From assembly GCA_001655205.1 (NCBI GenBank), contig LPNZ01006380.1, forward strand, positions 1 to 44,507: 44,507 nucleotides of DNA, in the 5' to 3' direction. The stretch comes from Lenisia limosa (Eukaryota; Breviatea). The position numbers and the translations under genes are program-made. The notes beneath the pieces are model-generated. The model worked only from the letters and a program-made list of their open reading frames with translations, was not told the DNA's origin and did no database searches. Positions 12,564 to 25,300 of this stretch are shown here, one piece after another (the stretch's first letter is position 1; each line of letters starts with the position of its first letter).

Positions 12564-13351
12564 TTGTTCGATTCTCTGTTCATGTATATATTAAAGCTAT
12601 TCGTCCGTCTTGTGACATGCTCCTCATAGATTACCATAGAACATGGCAATATTTAATAATAATTCAAACCACCAAATAAGGAATTGGATAGGAAATAAAA
12701 AAAAACTGCATTAACTGGTATGGCAGTGATGCAATTGATAGTGGTGCCAAGGTGGAGGGTTCTGAGTTGGTGACCGAAAACAGCCGAAAAGTGATTAGTT
12801 TTTTAATCAAGTGGTCAAAATTTTTCCTGAACTCTCAGTTTTACTAATATTTGTCTTCTACCTTCTAACTCTGTCTATTTCAATTACCACTTGTGAGAAG
12901 GAAACAATATAGGCATTGAACTCGCGTGTCGCTATTTTTTATATTGTTTGACTGTAAACCCAGCTTCCTTGTGGACCTGTAAGCGGGAATGGCAGCTGTT
13001 TGGCAGTTTTTCTAATAAAAGCCCATGTTTTTTATGGTTACAATCCGTTGTCTGTTTGGGTTTGGATATAACGTTTGCTTTCCCTCTCCCTTCTCTGCTG
13101 CTTGTTAAAACTTTGTTATTTGATAAGATATGCTTCAAAAACTGGAAATTGTTTGTACTACCTTGCTCTTCTTCAATTGTACACTTCTTACGATCAGTCG
13201 TTTCACTCTTTCTTCTACTTCCTACATTTAAGTGCTAATGAATGATAGATTTTATCCTGAGACCTTTAACTTGTTATATAGCAGGCAATATCCAACAGTC
13301 TGCCTTGGTCTTCGTTTCATTCTTTTGTACTGACAGCAGCTCCAGGCCAAC
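12564..13351. other. Intergenic region between dihydropyrimidinase and myosin
   Basis: No coding exons recognised on either strand. Possible poly(A) signals lie at about 12693 (AATAAA within an A-run) and about 13012. The last 250 bases are T/C-rich and likely carry the myosin promoter and 5' UTR. A small stem (TGATTA..TAATCA, near 12792-12809) is probably not meaningful. Confidence 0.5.
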
Positions 13352-16300
13352 ATGGCAGCCCACCTGCCGGCCCTGACCGCTTCGGACCTCGGGGAGGCGG
13401 CTCCCTACCTCTTGTACGATGCCGTTGCTGAGGACGACATGCTCACTGGAGGCTCGGGCCAGGCCAGAATCTGGGTAGGTATTCGGACAATTCTTCGGGA
13501 TATTCTGACGGTGTAGGTTGAAGTTGAGACGGACCGGTATCTTCCTGGAGAGGTGACTGACGAGAATGACAAGGAGTACACGCTAACCACTGATGAGGGC
13601 GTGAGTTTGGGTGTTTCTTTCGACTCCCGCCTTCAGCAGACCTGACGCTTTAGGAATTCAAGCTTGTCAAGACCAAGGATGATGTTCCCAAGGTCAACCC
13701 CACAAAGTTTGACGGAGTTCGCGACCTGGTTGAACTCTCCAATCTCAACATCCCGTCCGTGTATCATAATTTGGCAAAACGCTATGTTGCTCAGTTGATT
13801 TACGTAAGTGTGGACAAGGCAGCTTNNNNNNNNNNTATTTGGGGTGGGAAAAAAATACCGGGGTTTATCTGGTTTACCCGTCCAGGCATCTTTTATTATA
13901 CCCAATATAAACAAATCCTGGCTCAGCAGTTAACCAACCTTCGTGATACAAGTTTGAAACTATTACAACCAGAGATTTCGTCAATGCAGTTAAAAGTACG
14001 TTGTTATAGAGAAAAGCCGTAAAATACAATGATCAAAACTCAGAGGTGAAAATTTGGACTACCAACCTGCTTTAATATCACATCATAATATTATTATACT
14101 CTACAAATATACATCATATGATACTATATGATTTTATATAATTATATACTATATGATATAGAATATGATATATTATATATATAGTATATATACATATAGC
14201 CTCTATATGTATAATTATATTATAGAATATATGTAGATGATATCGGCAAAACGCTATGTTGCTCAGTTGATTTACGTAAGTGTGGACAAGGCAGCTCCCC
14301 CCCCCCTTTTTTTTTATGACTAAACATAATAGACTTACTCTGGCCTTTTCCTCATCGCTGTCAACCCCTACAAACGGTTCCCCATTTACACTCCGCAAGT
14401 TGTAGACCTTTACAAGGGTCGAGGAAGGTTGGTCAATATTCTCTGTGTTTCTGACCTTTCAGGGATGGAGTTCCACCCCATATTTTCGCAATTGTTGACC
14501 AGGCATACAAGGATATGATTTTCGGTAGGCATCTCTATTTATTCTACCCCGTATTGGTTTACCCCTTCTTATTGTGTAGACAAATGCAACCAGTCTATTT
14601 TGATCACGTAAGCGGGACGGACCTGTTATTATTATTTCTACATAACCCATGTCGTGTTTATCGTATGGTTGATTATAGGGATCATAACGAAATTTTAGGG
14701 GAGAGTCCGGAGCCGGAAAGACTGAAAACACAAAGAAGGTTATCCAATACCTCGCACAGATTGCTGGCCGTAAGAATGAAGGCAATGTTGAGGAACAGGT
14801 TGGCAGCATCTTATGGGAATGGAAAGTTGCTGGGTCCATTTCTTTTGGGTGCCAGAGCGAAGAAATGATAAATAACGATCGCAGTTGATTATTTGTTTCA
14901 CGTTTTATTTTTACCATTAGGTTATCAACTGTAATCCTTTGCTTGAGGCATTTGGTAACGCCAAAACTCTGAGAAACAACAATTCATCGCGATTCGTGGG
15001 GAGGGGCAGTTTTTTTTGAAGAGTGTGACATTGTACCTTTAAACAGTCACTTACACATAACAGGGCAAGTTCATTGAGCTGCAGTTTGACAAAAAGTCCA
15101 TGATCATCGGAGCATCCATCCAGTCCTACCTCCTTGAGAAAGTGAGTCCACTCTAACCTCTTTGATATTTACTCTGTAGTCCCGTGTTGTTGGCCGTCTT
15201 CCTGATGAACGCTCATATCACATTTTCTACCAACTGCTTGCGGGTGCTTCAGCGGACCAAAAAAGTGGGCTTTGGAAGGGAGGGTTCTATGTATTGCTTG
15301 AAAGTACTCAACATCTCCAGAGGATTGGCAGCTGAACGAGCCCGAATCTTACAGCTACCTCCAAGTCTCGGACTGCTTTGAAGTGGATGACATGGATGAG
15401 GTCAGCACTCTTCATATCCCTGACCACTTTAGATTGAGGAGTACGGTATCACAATGAAGGCCTTTGAGATCCTTGGCATTTCAAAAGAGGACACAATGTA
15501 GGCCCCACGCTTTCGAATAAAATTGAACTTCTTGATAAATCGTCGATACTTCACTTGCGAGTTTACTGCAATAACCGATAAACTGAGCTTACGACGACAG
15601 TAATGTTCTTCGGACATGTGCGGCGTTGCTTCATTTGGGTAATCTGGAGTTCAAAGAGAACAGCAAGGAAGAGTCATCTATTGTCAATGAAGATCGTGAG
15701 CTGATGTTTTCCAACTCATTTCTAAATGCCGATGTCTCTATCTCCACCTCTCTTGACTTCTTTGCTTTACCAAACTCAGTCAACAAACACATTGCGAGGC
15801 TGATGGGCGTGGATGCCCAGAAGTTGGCTGACGCCTTCTGCAACCCGAAGCTGACAGTGGCTGGCGAAACGGTCATTACACATCTCACCGAGGCCCAGGC
15901 GTCAAATAGCCGACACGCCCTCACCATGGTATGTGCCCACTTTGCTGCATCTGTTTCTTACGGGTCTGTAGTCTCTGTACGGCCGAATGTTCGACTGGCT
16001 TGTTATGAAGGTTGGCGGGGCTTGTTATAATTTGGAAGCGAATTTTTGATGTTGTTTGACAACTATTGTAATACATTCTTATTATCTCTTTCTTATAATG
16101 GAACATTTGTGTAGTGGCATATTGACGATCAGGTCAACACAACAATGTCAGCCAAGTCAAAGGCCTCGTACGTCGGTGTTCTTGATATCTGCGGGTTCGA
16201 AATCTTCGATGTAAGCGAAGTGGTCTTAATGCACCCAAAATGAGCATGAATGACTCTGTAGAAAAACTCCTTCGAACAGCTCTGCATTAACTTCACCAAT

Positions 16301-19300
16301 GAAAAGCTGCAGCAGTTTTTCAATGAGCACTTCTTTATGAAGGAGCAGGAAGAGTATGAGAAAGAGAAGATCGAGTGGGAGTACATAGACTTCGGCGTAA
16401 ACTCTCAGCTGACAATCGACCTCATTGAGAAGGTCGGAGGAGGAGGGGGGTGCTGACTATTCTGGAAGCGATGCTTTGCTGACCATTTAGAAACCTGTTG
16501 GAGTGTTGACGGTTTTGGAAGAGGAGTGTGTGTTCCCGAAAGCCACCGACCGTACGTTTGTTGACAAACTCCACGCGGCTCATTCCAAACACCAGTGCTA
16601 CGTCAAGCCAAAGGTAACCTGACTGCTTTGCTCCTCAATTGCCCCATTGTCCCGCAGTTCTGACCACTTCAGCGCACTGTTGACCCGAAGTTCACCATCA
16701 AACATTACGCTGGTTTGCTGACACCCCCCCCCCCACTGAGCCTCGGACTAGTTTATTTGTTTTGACCATGCAGGTGATGTCGAATACGACGCTGAAGACT
16801 GGCTCTCCAAAAACAAGGACCCCCTTCAGGACGACCTCAGCAAACTGCTCCGAGACTCCTCAATCAAATGGCTCGGAGACCTCTTTGCTCCGCCCAAGGT
16901 ATGCCAGCAGCTGCAGTCCTGCGACCGTCTTTTGGCCTCTTTTGTGGCTTACTTTTTAGGTTGCGGCGTCCAAGACCCCGGGCCGCAAGGCGGGTGGAGC
17001 AGCCCGTTTCCAGACGGTCTCCAACAAATACCGCGGCCAGGTGCGCCGTCTGTTGCTATGTTATTCGCCCTCGTCGCCTGAAGCTCACTATTTAGCTTGA
17101 GAGTTTGATGGCGTCCCTTCGAGCCACTAAGCCACATTTCGTTCGCTGTATTGTGCCCAACCCCCGGAAACGCCCTGGTGCGTGTTGGGAGCTACGTCGC
17201 CATCACTGCAACACTGTTCTGATTGTTTAGGAGACATTGAGTCGCCACTCGTACTTGATCAGTTGAGATGCAATGGCGTGCTTGCGGGTATCACCATTTC
17301 TCGCCTCGGCTACCCTTCACGTGTTGTTTACACGGTTTGCCAAGGGTTCTTCTTTTGGGCTGCCCTTATCGTCTCTTCTATCCACCTTTCTTTGAATATG
17401 ATGGACCAGGATTTTGCCAAGCGCTATGTTGTCCTTGTGGCTCGACTGAAGGGAACTAGTACACCCGACCGAAAAGTCTGTGAAGAGGTCATGAAGGTTG
17501 GCGGCTTTGATTCTATTTGCAAACCCTAGGATATTCCCATTTGTGCACAATTTCATGTACTTTTTATCTTTTTTGAAATGAAAACCTAGGGAGTCAGGAA
17601 AAATATATTGGGATATTACCAGAAACAAATTACCATACGACGCAATATATCATAGTATCATATAATAATCAAAGCTTTCAGAACCCCTATTACCTGTGTT
17701 TCTTACATTGCAATACGTGACCCTGTAGCACCTCGGCCTGGACAAGTCGCTCTTTCAGTTTGGCAAGTCGAAGCTGTTCCTCAGAGTAGGACAGTTGGCC
17801 CATATTGAGGAGGCTCGAGAGGCCATGCTCACCACTGCCGCTGTCAAGGTCTGCAAACTTCTTCTCCCCCCCGGCGTTACTGGAGCTGACCTCTTTAGGT
17901 CCAAAAGCGCGTGAGAGGAATGCAAACGCGGAAGATCTGGGTTCCTCGCATCATTGAGCACCGAGCGGCGATCAGACTGCAGAAATACGCAAGGAGAGTA
18001 AGAGGATCAAAGCAGAGATTTTGTGTTGTCCGTTCTTACGTCTCAGTGGCTGGCTCGTCAGCTCCTCAAGAAACTGCGGAGAGAATTGAAGGCCACTCTC
18101 GTCATTCAGAAGAACTGGCGAAAGGTGGGAGGACTATCCAACGAGTCTGTTAACTAATCAGGTTGTTGCCTTCCGCACGTGGTCTTGGTGGGTGCTCATC
18201 CAAACCGCCAAAAAGGTGTGTGACAACCCTACATTATTGCCATTGTTTGGTTTGTGTGGTTTTATGTCTGTAGGACAAGGCGTTCCAGGAACAGATTAGA
18301 AAGCAAAAAGAAGAAAAAGAGCGCCTTGAAAGGGAAGCTAGGGAGAAGAAAGAAAGGGAGGAGAGGGAAGCTCGAGAGAAGGAGGAGAGAGAAGAGCGGG
18401 AGAGGAAGGAGAAGGAGGAGAGAGAGCTAAAGGAGAGAGAAGAAGCGGAAAGGAAGAAGATTGAGAAGGCCCAAGCCGAGGCAGCAGAAGCCATGCGGCT
18501 CAAGATTGAAGAAGAGAAGCGGGTTGAGCTTGAGCAGCTGGCCGAGGAACGGCGGCAGGAGAACGCGCGAATGGAGGCTGAGCGTCAGGCTGAGCTGGAG
18601 CGCATTGCTGAGGAGCAACGTGTCGAAACTGAGCTGAAGGAGCAGGAGCACCGGAAGGAAAAGGAGCGGATGGAGGAAGAGAGGAGGCGAATTGAGGCAG
18701 AAAAGCTGAAGGAGCGCCAGCGTCTCGAGGAGGAACGTCGCATCGAAGTTGAGCGTTTGGAGGTGGAGAAGGCAGTTGAGGTCGCAGCGCTGGTTGAAAA
18801 ACAGCGTGTGGCTGAGGAAGAGCACAGCAAGGAGGTGAAGCGTCTTGAGGCGTGTAGACGCCAAGATCTTGAGGCGTTAGAGGCCCGACGCGTACAGGAG
18901 AGGGAGGATGAAGAGCGCCGCAGAGCCGAGGAAGATGTTCGGGGAGGGGGTGTAGTGCTTATCTTGTGACTGTAGGCAGCACACAGCCACTCAGTTCTTG
19001 ACATTTCAATTGGTTGCTGACAGTATAGGAAAGACGCACTGCTGAGAGTCAGCGACTGGAGAAACAGTTCAAGGACAGCGACCAGCGTAAGGACTCTGAG
19101 TACTCCAGAATGAAGGCTGAAATGGAAGAAAACCTCCAAAGTCTGTGGTTTGGATAACATTGGCTCTATTGCTTTATTCTTTGTTCGTCCAATGCCACAT
19201 GCTGACGTAATTGTCCAGACGAGAAGACCATGCTTGAGTCTGAGATGGCGGACCTGCAGGATCGAATGACTGCCGAGGCGACTCGGCTTCAGGCTAAACT

Positions 19301-22300
19301 CGAGGCCCAAGCCAGCCAGGTGCGTGTATGGTTGTTGCCTCGTACTTATTAGTCATTAACATTCTGCGTTCACTGCCCAGCATGCAACGGAGTTAGCGAA
19401 ACTTGTCTCTGACCACAGCTCACGCGAGCGCACGGCTGCGCAAGACCGGTCTGAGGAGCGCCAGGAGCTGGAGGCTCGGATTGAGGAGGAGACCCGACGG
19501 TTGAGTCAGAAGCTCCGCGATGCCGAGAAGAAGGCGGCCGAGGAGAAGCGGAGGCTTGAAGAGGCCTTTGATGAGGATCGCAATCGGATCGAAAGTGACC
19601 GAACTTCTGAGCGGTCGGGCCTGGAACAGAAAATGATAAATGAGGTGAGGTTTTGTGTTAGGTTTGGTTTTTTGTCATATTTATATTCACAGGGCCTATT
19701 CTCTGCTCATTTGTTTAGATTGCCAAAATGTCTGCAAAGCTCAAGGAACAAGAAAAGAAGTCACAAGAAGAAAAGGCCAAATTGCTAGAGGAGTATTCAG
19801 AGTCAAAATCCGCGCTCATTTCAGAGTAAGCTCCTTACAGTGCTTGAGAAAGTGGTGTCATTGTCACTGACCACGCAGGCGTGATAACCAGCTTGCCGAT
19901 GCTAACCGACGAATGGATGAGGAGGTCACGCGCCTTACCGCCAAACTACGCGATGTGGAGCGAAGGTCCGGCCCTACCTCATTTCTCTGCAAAATCAGCT
20001 AATTTCATGAGAGTATCAAATGAGTTAATGGTCTACGTCGACGCTTCCAAAATTGATTCCGCTAATTGCAGTTTCAGATTGATAAATATGATCGCATAGG
20101 GTTCACGATGCTTAATATTATTGCAAATATTCTCCCACCTTCTCCACTTCTGCACTTCTCCACTTCTCACAGCTCAGGAGTGTTGACGAGAGGCGGCGCT
20201 TGGAGTCGGAAGGCCAAGACCAGTTCGCTGCAATGGAAGAGGCCCACACTCAGGTCTGGCCGTCTTGTGTGCCAAGTCATCACTTACTGCCTAGGAACGG
20301 GAGGCACTTGAGCGGAAGCTGCGTGAGGAGTCTACGAAGGCCTCTCAAGCACTCCAGGTGCGAGCAGCCTACAACATCCCCATTATTGACGTCCTCAGGA
20401 AGCCGAGCGGAGAGCCTCAAACGAGCGCCAAACCCTCCTACAGCAGTTCGCTGAAGAGCGCACCCAACTTGAGGACACCTTTACTTCGGATAAGGTGAGA
20501 CAGTTTCTTAGGCTTCATGCCATTTCGCATCATCACCCCCCCCCCTCCCAGGACGGATTAGACCGTAAGATGAAAGACGAGATTGAGCGTATTAGCGCGA
20601 AGTTACGCGAAAATGAGCGTCGCGCGTCTGAGGAGAAGGACCGTCTTCTGAGTCAACATGCGCAGGAGAGAGGCGACCTGGAGCAGGACAAGGCTGACGA
20701 GGTTGAGGCCCTGCTGAAGAAGATGAGTGATGACCAGGCGCGTGCGGCTGCCAGACTCAAGGTTGGCATCCTGGATTTGTCTCACGTTTTAGGAAGTCGA
20801 GAAGAGAGCGGCGGAAGAGAAGCAAACGCTCCAATCAGAAATGGAAGACCTTCAAACAACCTTAACCCAGGTCTGCAACTTTTCGTTTTCTGTTCATATT
20901 TTTCTCACCCCTTTTCATAACAGGTCTTTTGCTCTTGTCCTTTTCATACCAGATACCCTCTTTTGCTCTTGTCCTTTTTTACTTTGAAGACTTCGAGTGA
21001 CGCCTTGGCTGATAGCGACTTGAGACACAAAGCTGAGATGGCTAAGATGGAGGCCAAACTCCGTGAAACTGAGAAGAAGGCAGCTGGTAGGGCAACATCA
21101 GAACTTTCGTTATATTCTTCTTGCTATTGCACACAATATTGTAACTCCCTTCTATGCGATACTGTGCAGCTAAATCGTTTTATTTCCTTAGATGAGCTCG
21201 AAGAGAAGGAGCGAGTTCACACCGAGGCCTTGATGGAGGTTGAACAGGTGGGCCTTGATGGAGGTTGAACAGGTGGGCCTTGATGNNNNNNNNNNNNNNN
21301 NNNNNNNNNNNNNNNNNNNNNNNNNNNNNNNNNNNNNNNNNNNNNNNNNNNNNNNNNNNNNNNNNNNNNNNNNNNNNNNNNNNNNNNNNNNNNNNNNNNN
21401 NNNNNNNNNNNNNNNNNNNNNNNNNNNNNNNNNNNNNNNNNNNNNNNNNNNNNNNNNNNNNNNNNNNNNNNNNNNNNNNNNTTTGTGATAAATGAGGGGT
21501 TTCATTTTTTAATAAAACAACAACCGCTGCATTCTTACGATCCATTAGGGACTACAAAAACAAACAGAATATCATATGTGTATGTACTGTTTTTGCTGTA
21601 GAGGATACCTTTAAAACTGTTTATGAAATCCCAGCCCTAATTTGGTATTAACACGTGACAGGAGAACTCAGAAGTTAAGGACCAGCTGTCCGCACAGGCC
21701 CGTGAAGACCTTCAAAAGGCGGCCGCCAAACTGGCTGAGGTCGAGAAGAGACACACCATGGAGGTTGAGAAGGTGAGTCTTCCATGTTTGTTATCCCAAC
21801 CCCTCCCAACAACCCCGAGCGTAATCCTCACCGCCGCAGCTGAACGAACGCCTCGATGCGCAAGAGCAGGAGTTTGAGTCGATGCAGTCATCAGGTCGTG
21901 AAGAGTGGGAGGCCAAGCTCAAGCAGGAGCTGGGCAAGGCCGCTCAGAGGCTCAAGGTTGGCTGTGTATCATGTCATGAAATAACAAAAAGACTGGCGTT
22001 TCAATAATCTACTTTTCTTTGTAACATAGCTGACACATGACAGGACCTGGAAGCGAGGATGCAGACTGAACGTGAGGAGACAGAGGCGTTGCGCGCCCAG
22101 GCCGAAGAGGACCATGACCATGCTGTGGCTGTGGGGGGCTTACTTTGCTGGAGGAAACCTCTGGGTCGTCTTATTGAGGATTGTACATGTTTTAGTGCTA
22201 TAATTTGTTTTCTGTTTTTGATGAGTTTATGATTTTTGGTTTGTGATTAGTACGTTTACCATAATATCCTCCATTGATGTCTCACCCCCCCCCCAGGACG

Positions 22301-25300
22301 AGAGAGAATCCGCGCGCCAGGATCGCGCCAAAGACAAACTGGCGCGTGAGGCTCTGCGCAAGGAAATGGCCGAGGCCAAGAGGTGGGGCTTTGCTGCTGT
22401 CCCTAAATAACTCTCTTCCCGGGAAAAATATTTGTAATGAGTATCATATGTGTTTGTCTTTGTTCATTTAAACTGAATCAGTCCCACTTAGTTTTGCAGA
22501 CAATCAACAGTTGAGTATGACGCCCTTTCTGCTGAGCTTCAGGCCATGACTGACGCTGAGAACGAGGCCTCCACTGCCCTCAAGTCCACCACGGCCGACC
22601 TCAATAAGACCTCAACCGCGCGTAAGGGGGCTGGCTGGCTGCATGATGCAGAATCGAGCAGGGTGTTGACTTTTCAGTTGAGGAGGCGCGTGCGCTCGCG
22701 GACCAGCAGCAAGCGGAGCTCACTGACAAGGAAGCAGCCCACGAGACCATGGTGGCGGAACATGAGAAGACCATTTCCGAGTGGGAGGCCAAGGTGGCTG
22801 CCTTGGAGCTTGCACTGAAGAAGAGCGAACGTGATGGCCAGGCCTTGAGGGAGAAGGTGGCTCAGCTCACAGAGGAGTTGGCGGATATCAGCAACAGTCT
22901 CCAGGACAACCAGGTATGATGGTGTAAAACTAGGTGTCCCTAGAATCTACTGAATTTTCTTAGTCCTAGAATCTACTACCGAGTACACAGCTAACCGAAA
23001 TAGGAGAGTGCAACGACGTCAGAGGCGCAACTTAAGGAGCGTGTGCGTGCGGCTGAGATGGAGGCCCGCAAGACAGCGCAAGCCGCTGCCACAACCGAAC
23101 AGAACCTGCAAAGCGAGATTGACCTTCTCAAGGTTGGGGTGAATCTCTTCTGACTAGTGCAGTTTGCCCTCTATTGATAGTCAAGAGCTTGACACGGTGT
23201 AGGAGGACCTCGGACAGGCTACTGAGCAGAACCAGTCGCTACAGTCCAAGGTTGAGGTGTTCGATGCGGAGACGAAGAAACTTGTCAAGGAGCTGAAGGC
23301 TGAACAAGTCGTTTGCAAGGAAACCAGTAGGCTGCGGTCCTTGCACTCCCTTTTTATTGTTTGCTTCTCTAACATTTTGCAGAGGTGTCGATGGATTCGA
23401 TCCAGGCCGAGCTCGATGACGTGTCACAAAGGCTGTCGGAAATGACGGAAGCAAGTGCCGCTCAGACGGCCGAGAAGAAGGCCGCACAACGCCTTGCTGC
23501 AAAGACCAAGCAAACCGTTGAGGGGGGGAGGGGCAGACTACGAAATATTTACTGCTTATTCTGAAAATTCTTTTTTATTATTACTATTTCATTGACTCTG
23601 ACCCCCCCCCCCAGCTTGATGATACTGAGACGCGCTTGGCCACTGCACAGGACGAGATTACGAGTCTGGAGGAAGACAAGGAGAACCTTGAGAATGAACT
23701 CGGCACCACCAGGAACTCTCTCACCGCCTCGCAAGAGGAGGCAAAGAAGCTCGAGACCGACGCAAACAAGTAGGCTGCTCACTTCATTTTGACCATTTAA
23801 CTTTTTCGCTCTCATCAACTTGATATTTTGAGAAATTTCTGGGTATTGCTTTTTTATTTTGTTTTTTGATCATTCGGTTCATTATCNNNNNNNNNNNNNN
23901 NNNNNNNNNNNNNNNNNNNNNNNNNNNNNNNNNNNNNNNNNNNNNNNNNNNNNNNNNNNNNNNNNNNNNNNNNNNNNNNNNNNNNAGGATTGACGAGCTG
24001 CAGGAAGAGGTTGCTGTGCAGCTGAGGAAACTCCGGGACCTCGAAGCTGTATGCTTGGGCTCTGTCTTGCTGACCTCAAACAATGACCCCATGTAATATA
24101 CACAGAGTTGCTTTTTTGGTTTTTAAAATTTCTGTGTATATATGTTTTCCCTCATTAACCACCCTTGTTTCACTCCCCAGGAAAGCCAGAGGAGACAGAC
24201 GAGGGATGCAGAGTCACGCACTTCACAGCTCAGCACTCAACAGCGTCTTGAAGCCGAGGTGCGAATCTTTTGATCTTCACTGTTCCTGATTCTGATTATT
24301 TGGTCACGCCCTGCAGCTTGAGGAGACGGAAGCCGACCTGGCCAGTACCAAAATGACGCTGTCGAAGGAGGTGGCTGCAAAGGACAAGGCCCTTGCTGCA
24401 CTCAAAAAGACGGAGGCTAGAGCTGCTGAGGCCGAAAGAGGTTAGTCATGTGCCTTTAGGTATCGATTAATACAAAATTAAAGATCAATACCTCATATGA
24501 ACATGACGATGTCTGGACGGCTTCAGCCAATTACTCCCTTTGTCATTTCTCATTTGCACATCTATTGCATCCTTTCTCAATACTGGTGACTTGGATCTGA
24601 CCCCTTTAGTCCGCGATACCTTTGAGGAGAAGTCTCAGGCCCTGGAAGTGGAGCTCGAAAGTGAGGGGATTTGGATTCTTTGCCTCGCACTTCGCAAGCC
24701 TTTGACCCCACAGACACAACGACCAAACTTCAGGAAACTGAGACTAGTCTCGACGCTGTAGGAATGGGGAATACTCGGATTGGGCCTGAGCCTTCCAGCA
24801 TTTCACATCACTCACCCCTCAGACGGTTCAAAGTTTGAGCGATGCCAAACTCAGTCATGGCTGGGAGTCTGAAAAGAAGGCCGCCCTCCTTTCCGAGCTT
24901 GCTGAAGCCAAGGAGGCTCTTGTTCTTCAGGAGCAAGATCTTCAACTACAGACTGCTTCTGTAGGCGGTTGTGACCACCCCCTTTGCCAATGTCCGTTTA
25001 ACACTTTCAGGCCGCCAAGGTCGGGCCATACCGGCAGCGAGCACGTGCTGCTGAGGCCCAGGCTGACCTCTATAGAGAAATGTGGGCTTTGATGATGATT
25101 CACTAAAGTTTGAAGAAGCATGTAGCAAATTTGACATTCCCAGGATCAACAGCGTCCGTCAAGACCGTGACCATTACCGTCGGGAGCACGCCAATGAGAT
25201 GGTGGCGTCACGCCTCATTTGCGTTGAGCGCGTGAGGTCCGAAAGCCTTGTGCAGTGGATCGAGCATGAGGCCGCGGTTGCCGGTGATGAGAACTGCAAA

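Larger units (their letters stand above)
13773..14296. repeat. 52-base direct duplication around a 10-N gap in a myosin intron
   Basis: Bases 13773-13824 and 14245-14296 are identical (start GGCAAAACGCTATGTTGCTC). Each copy contains the end of a motor exon ([11 protein letters not shown]) plus its 5' splice site. The first copy ends at a 10-N gap (13826-13835), the second at a C10/T9 run. Skipping the 420 bases between them would leave a normal ~55-base intron, so an assembly join error at the poly-C run is the simplest reading. A real local duplication with inserted AT-rich DNA is the alternative. Confidence 0.85.

Noticed and set aside
12700-12820. Additional hairpin between dihydropyrimidinase and myosin
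   Set aside because: Only a 6-7 bp stem could be formed, which is expected by chance in sequence this AT-rich.
18427-19310. Long minus-strand frames rich in Leu and Ser opposite the myosin tail
   Set aside because: They are the antisense of GAG/AAG/CTG-rich coiled-coil codons, which read as Leu/Phe/Ser on the other strand. The plus strand has motor-to-tail continuity.
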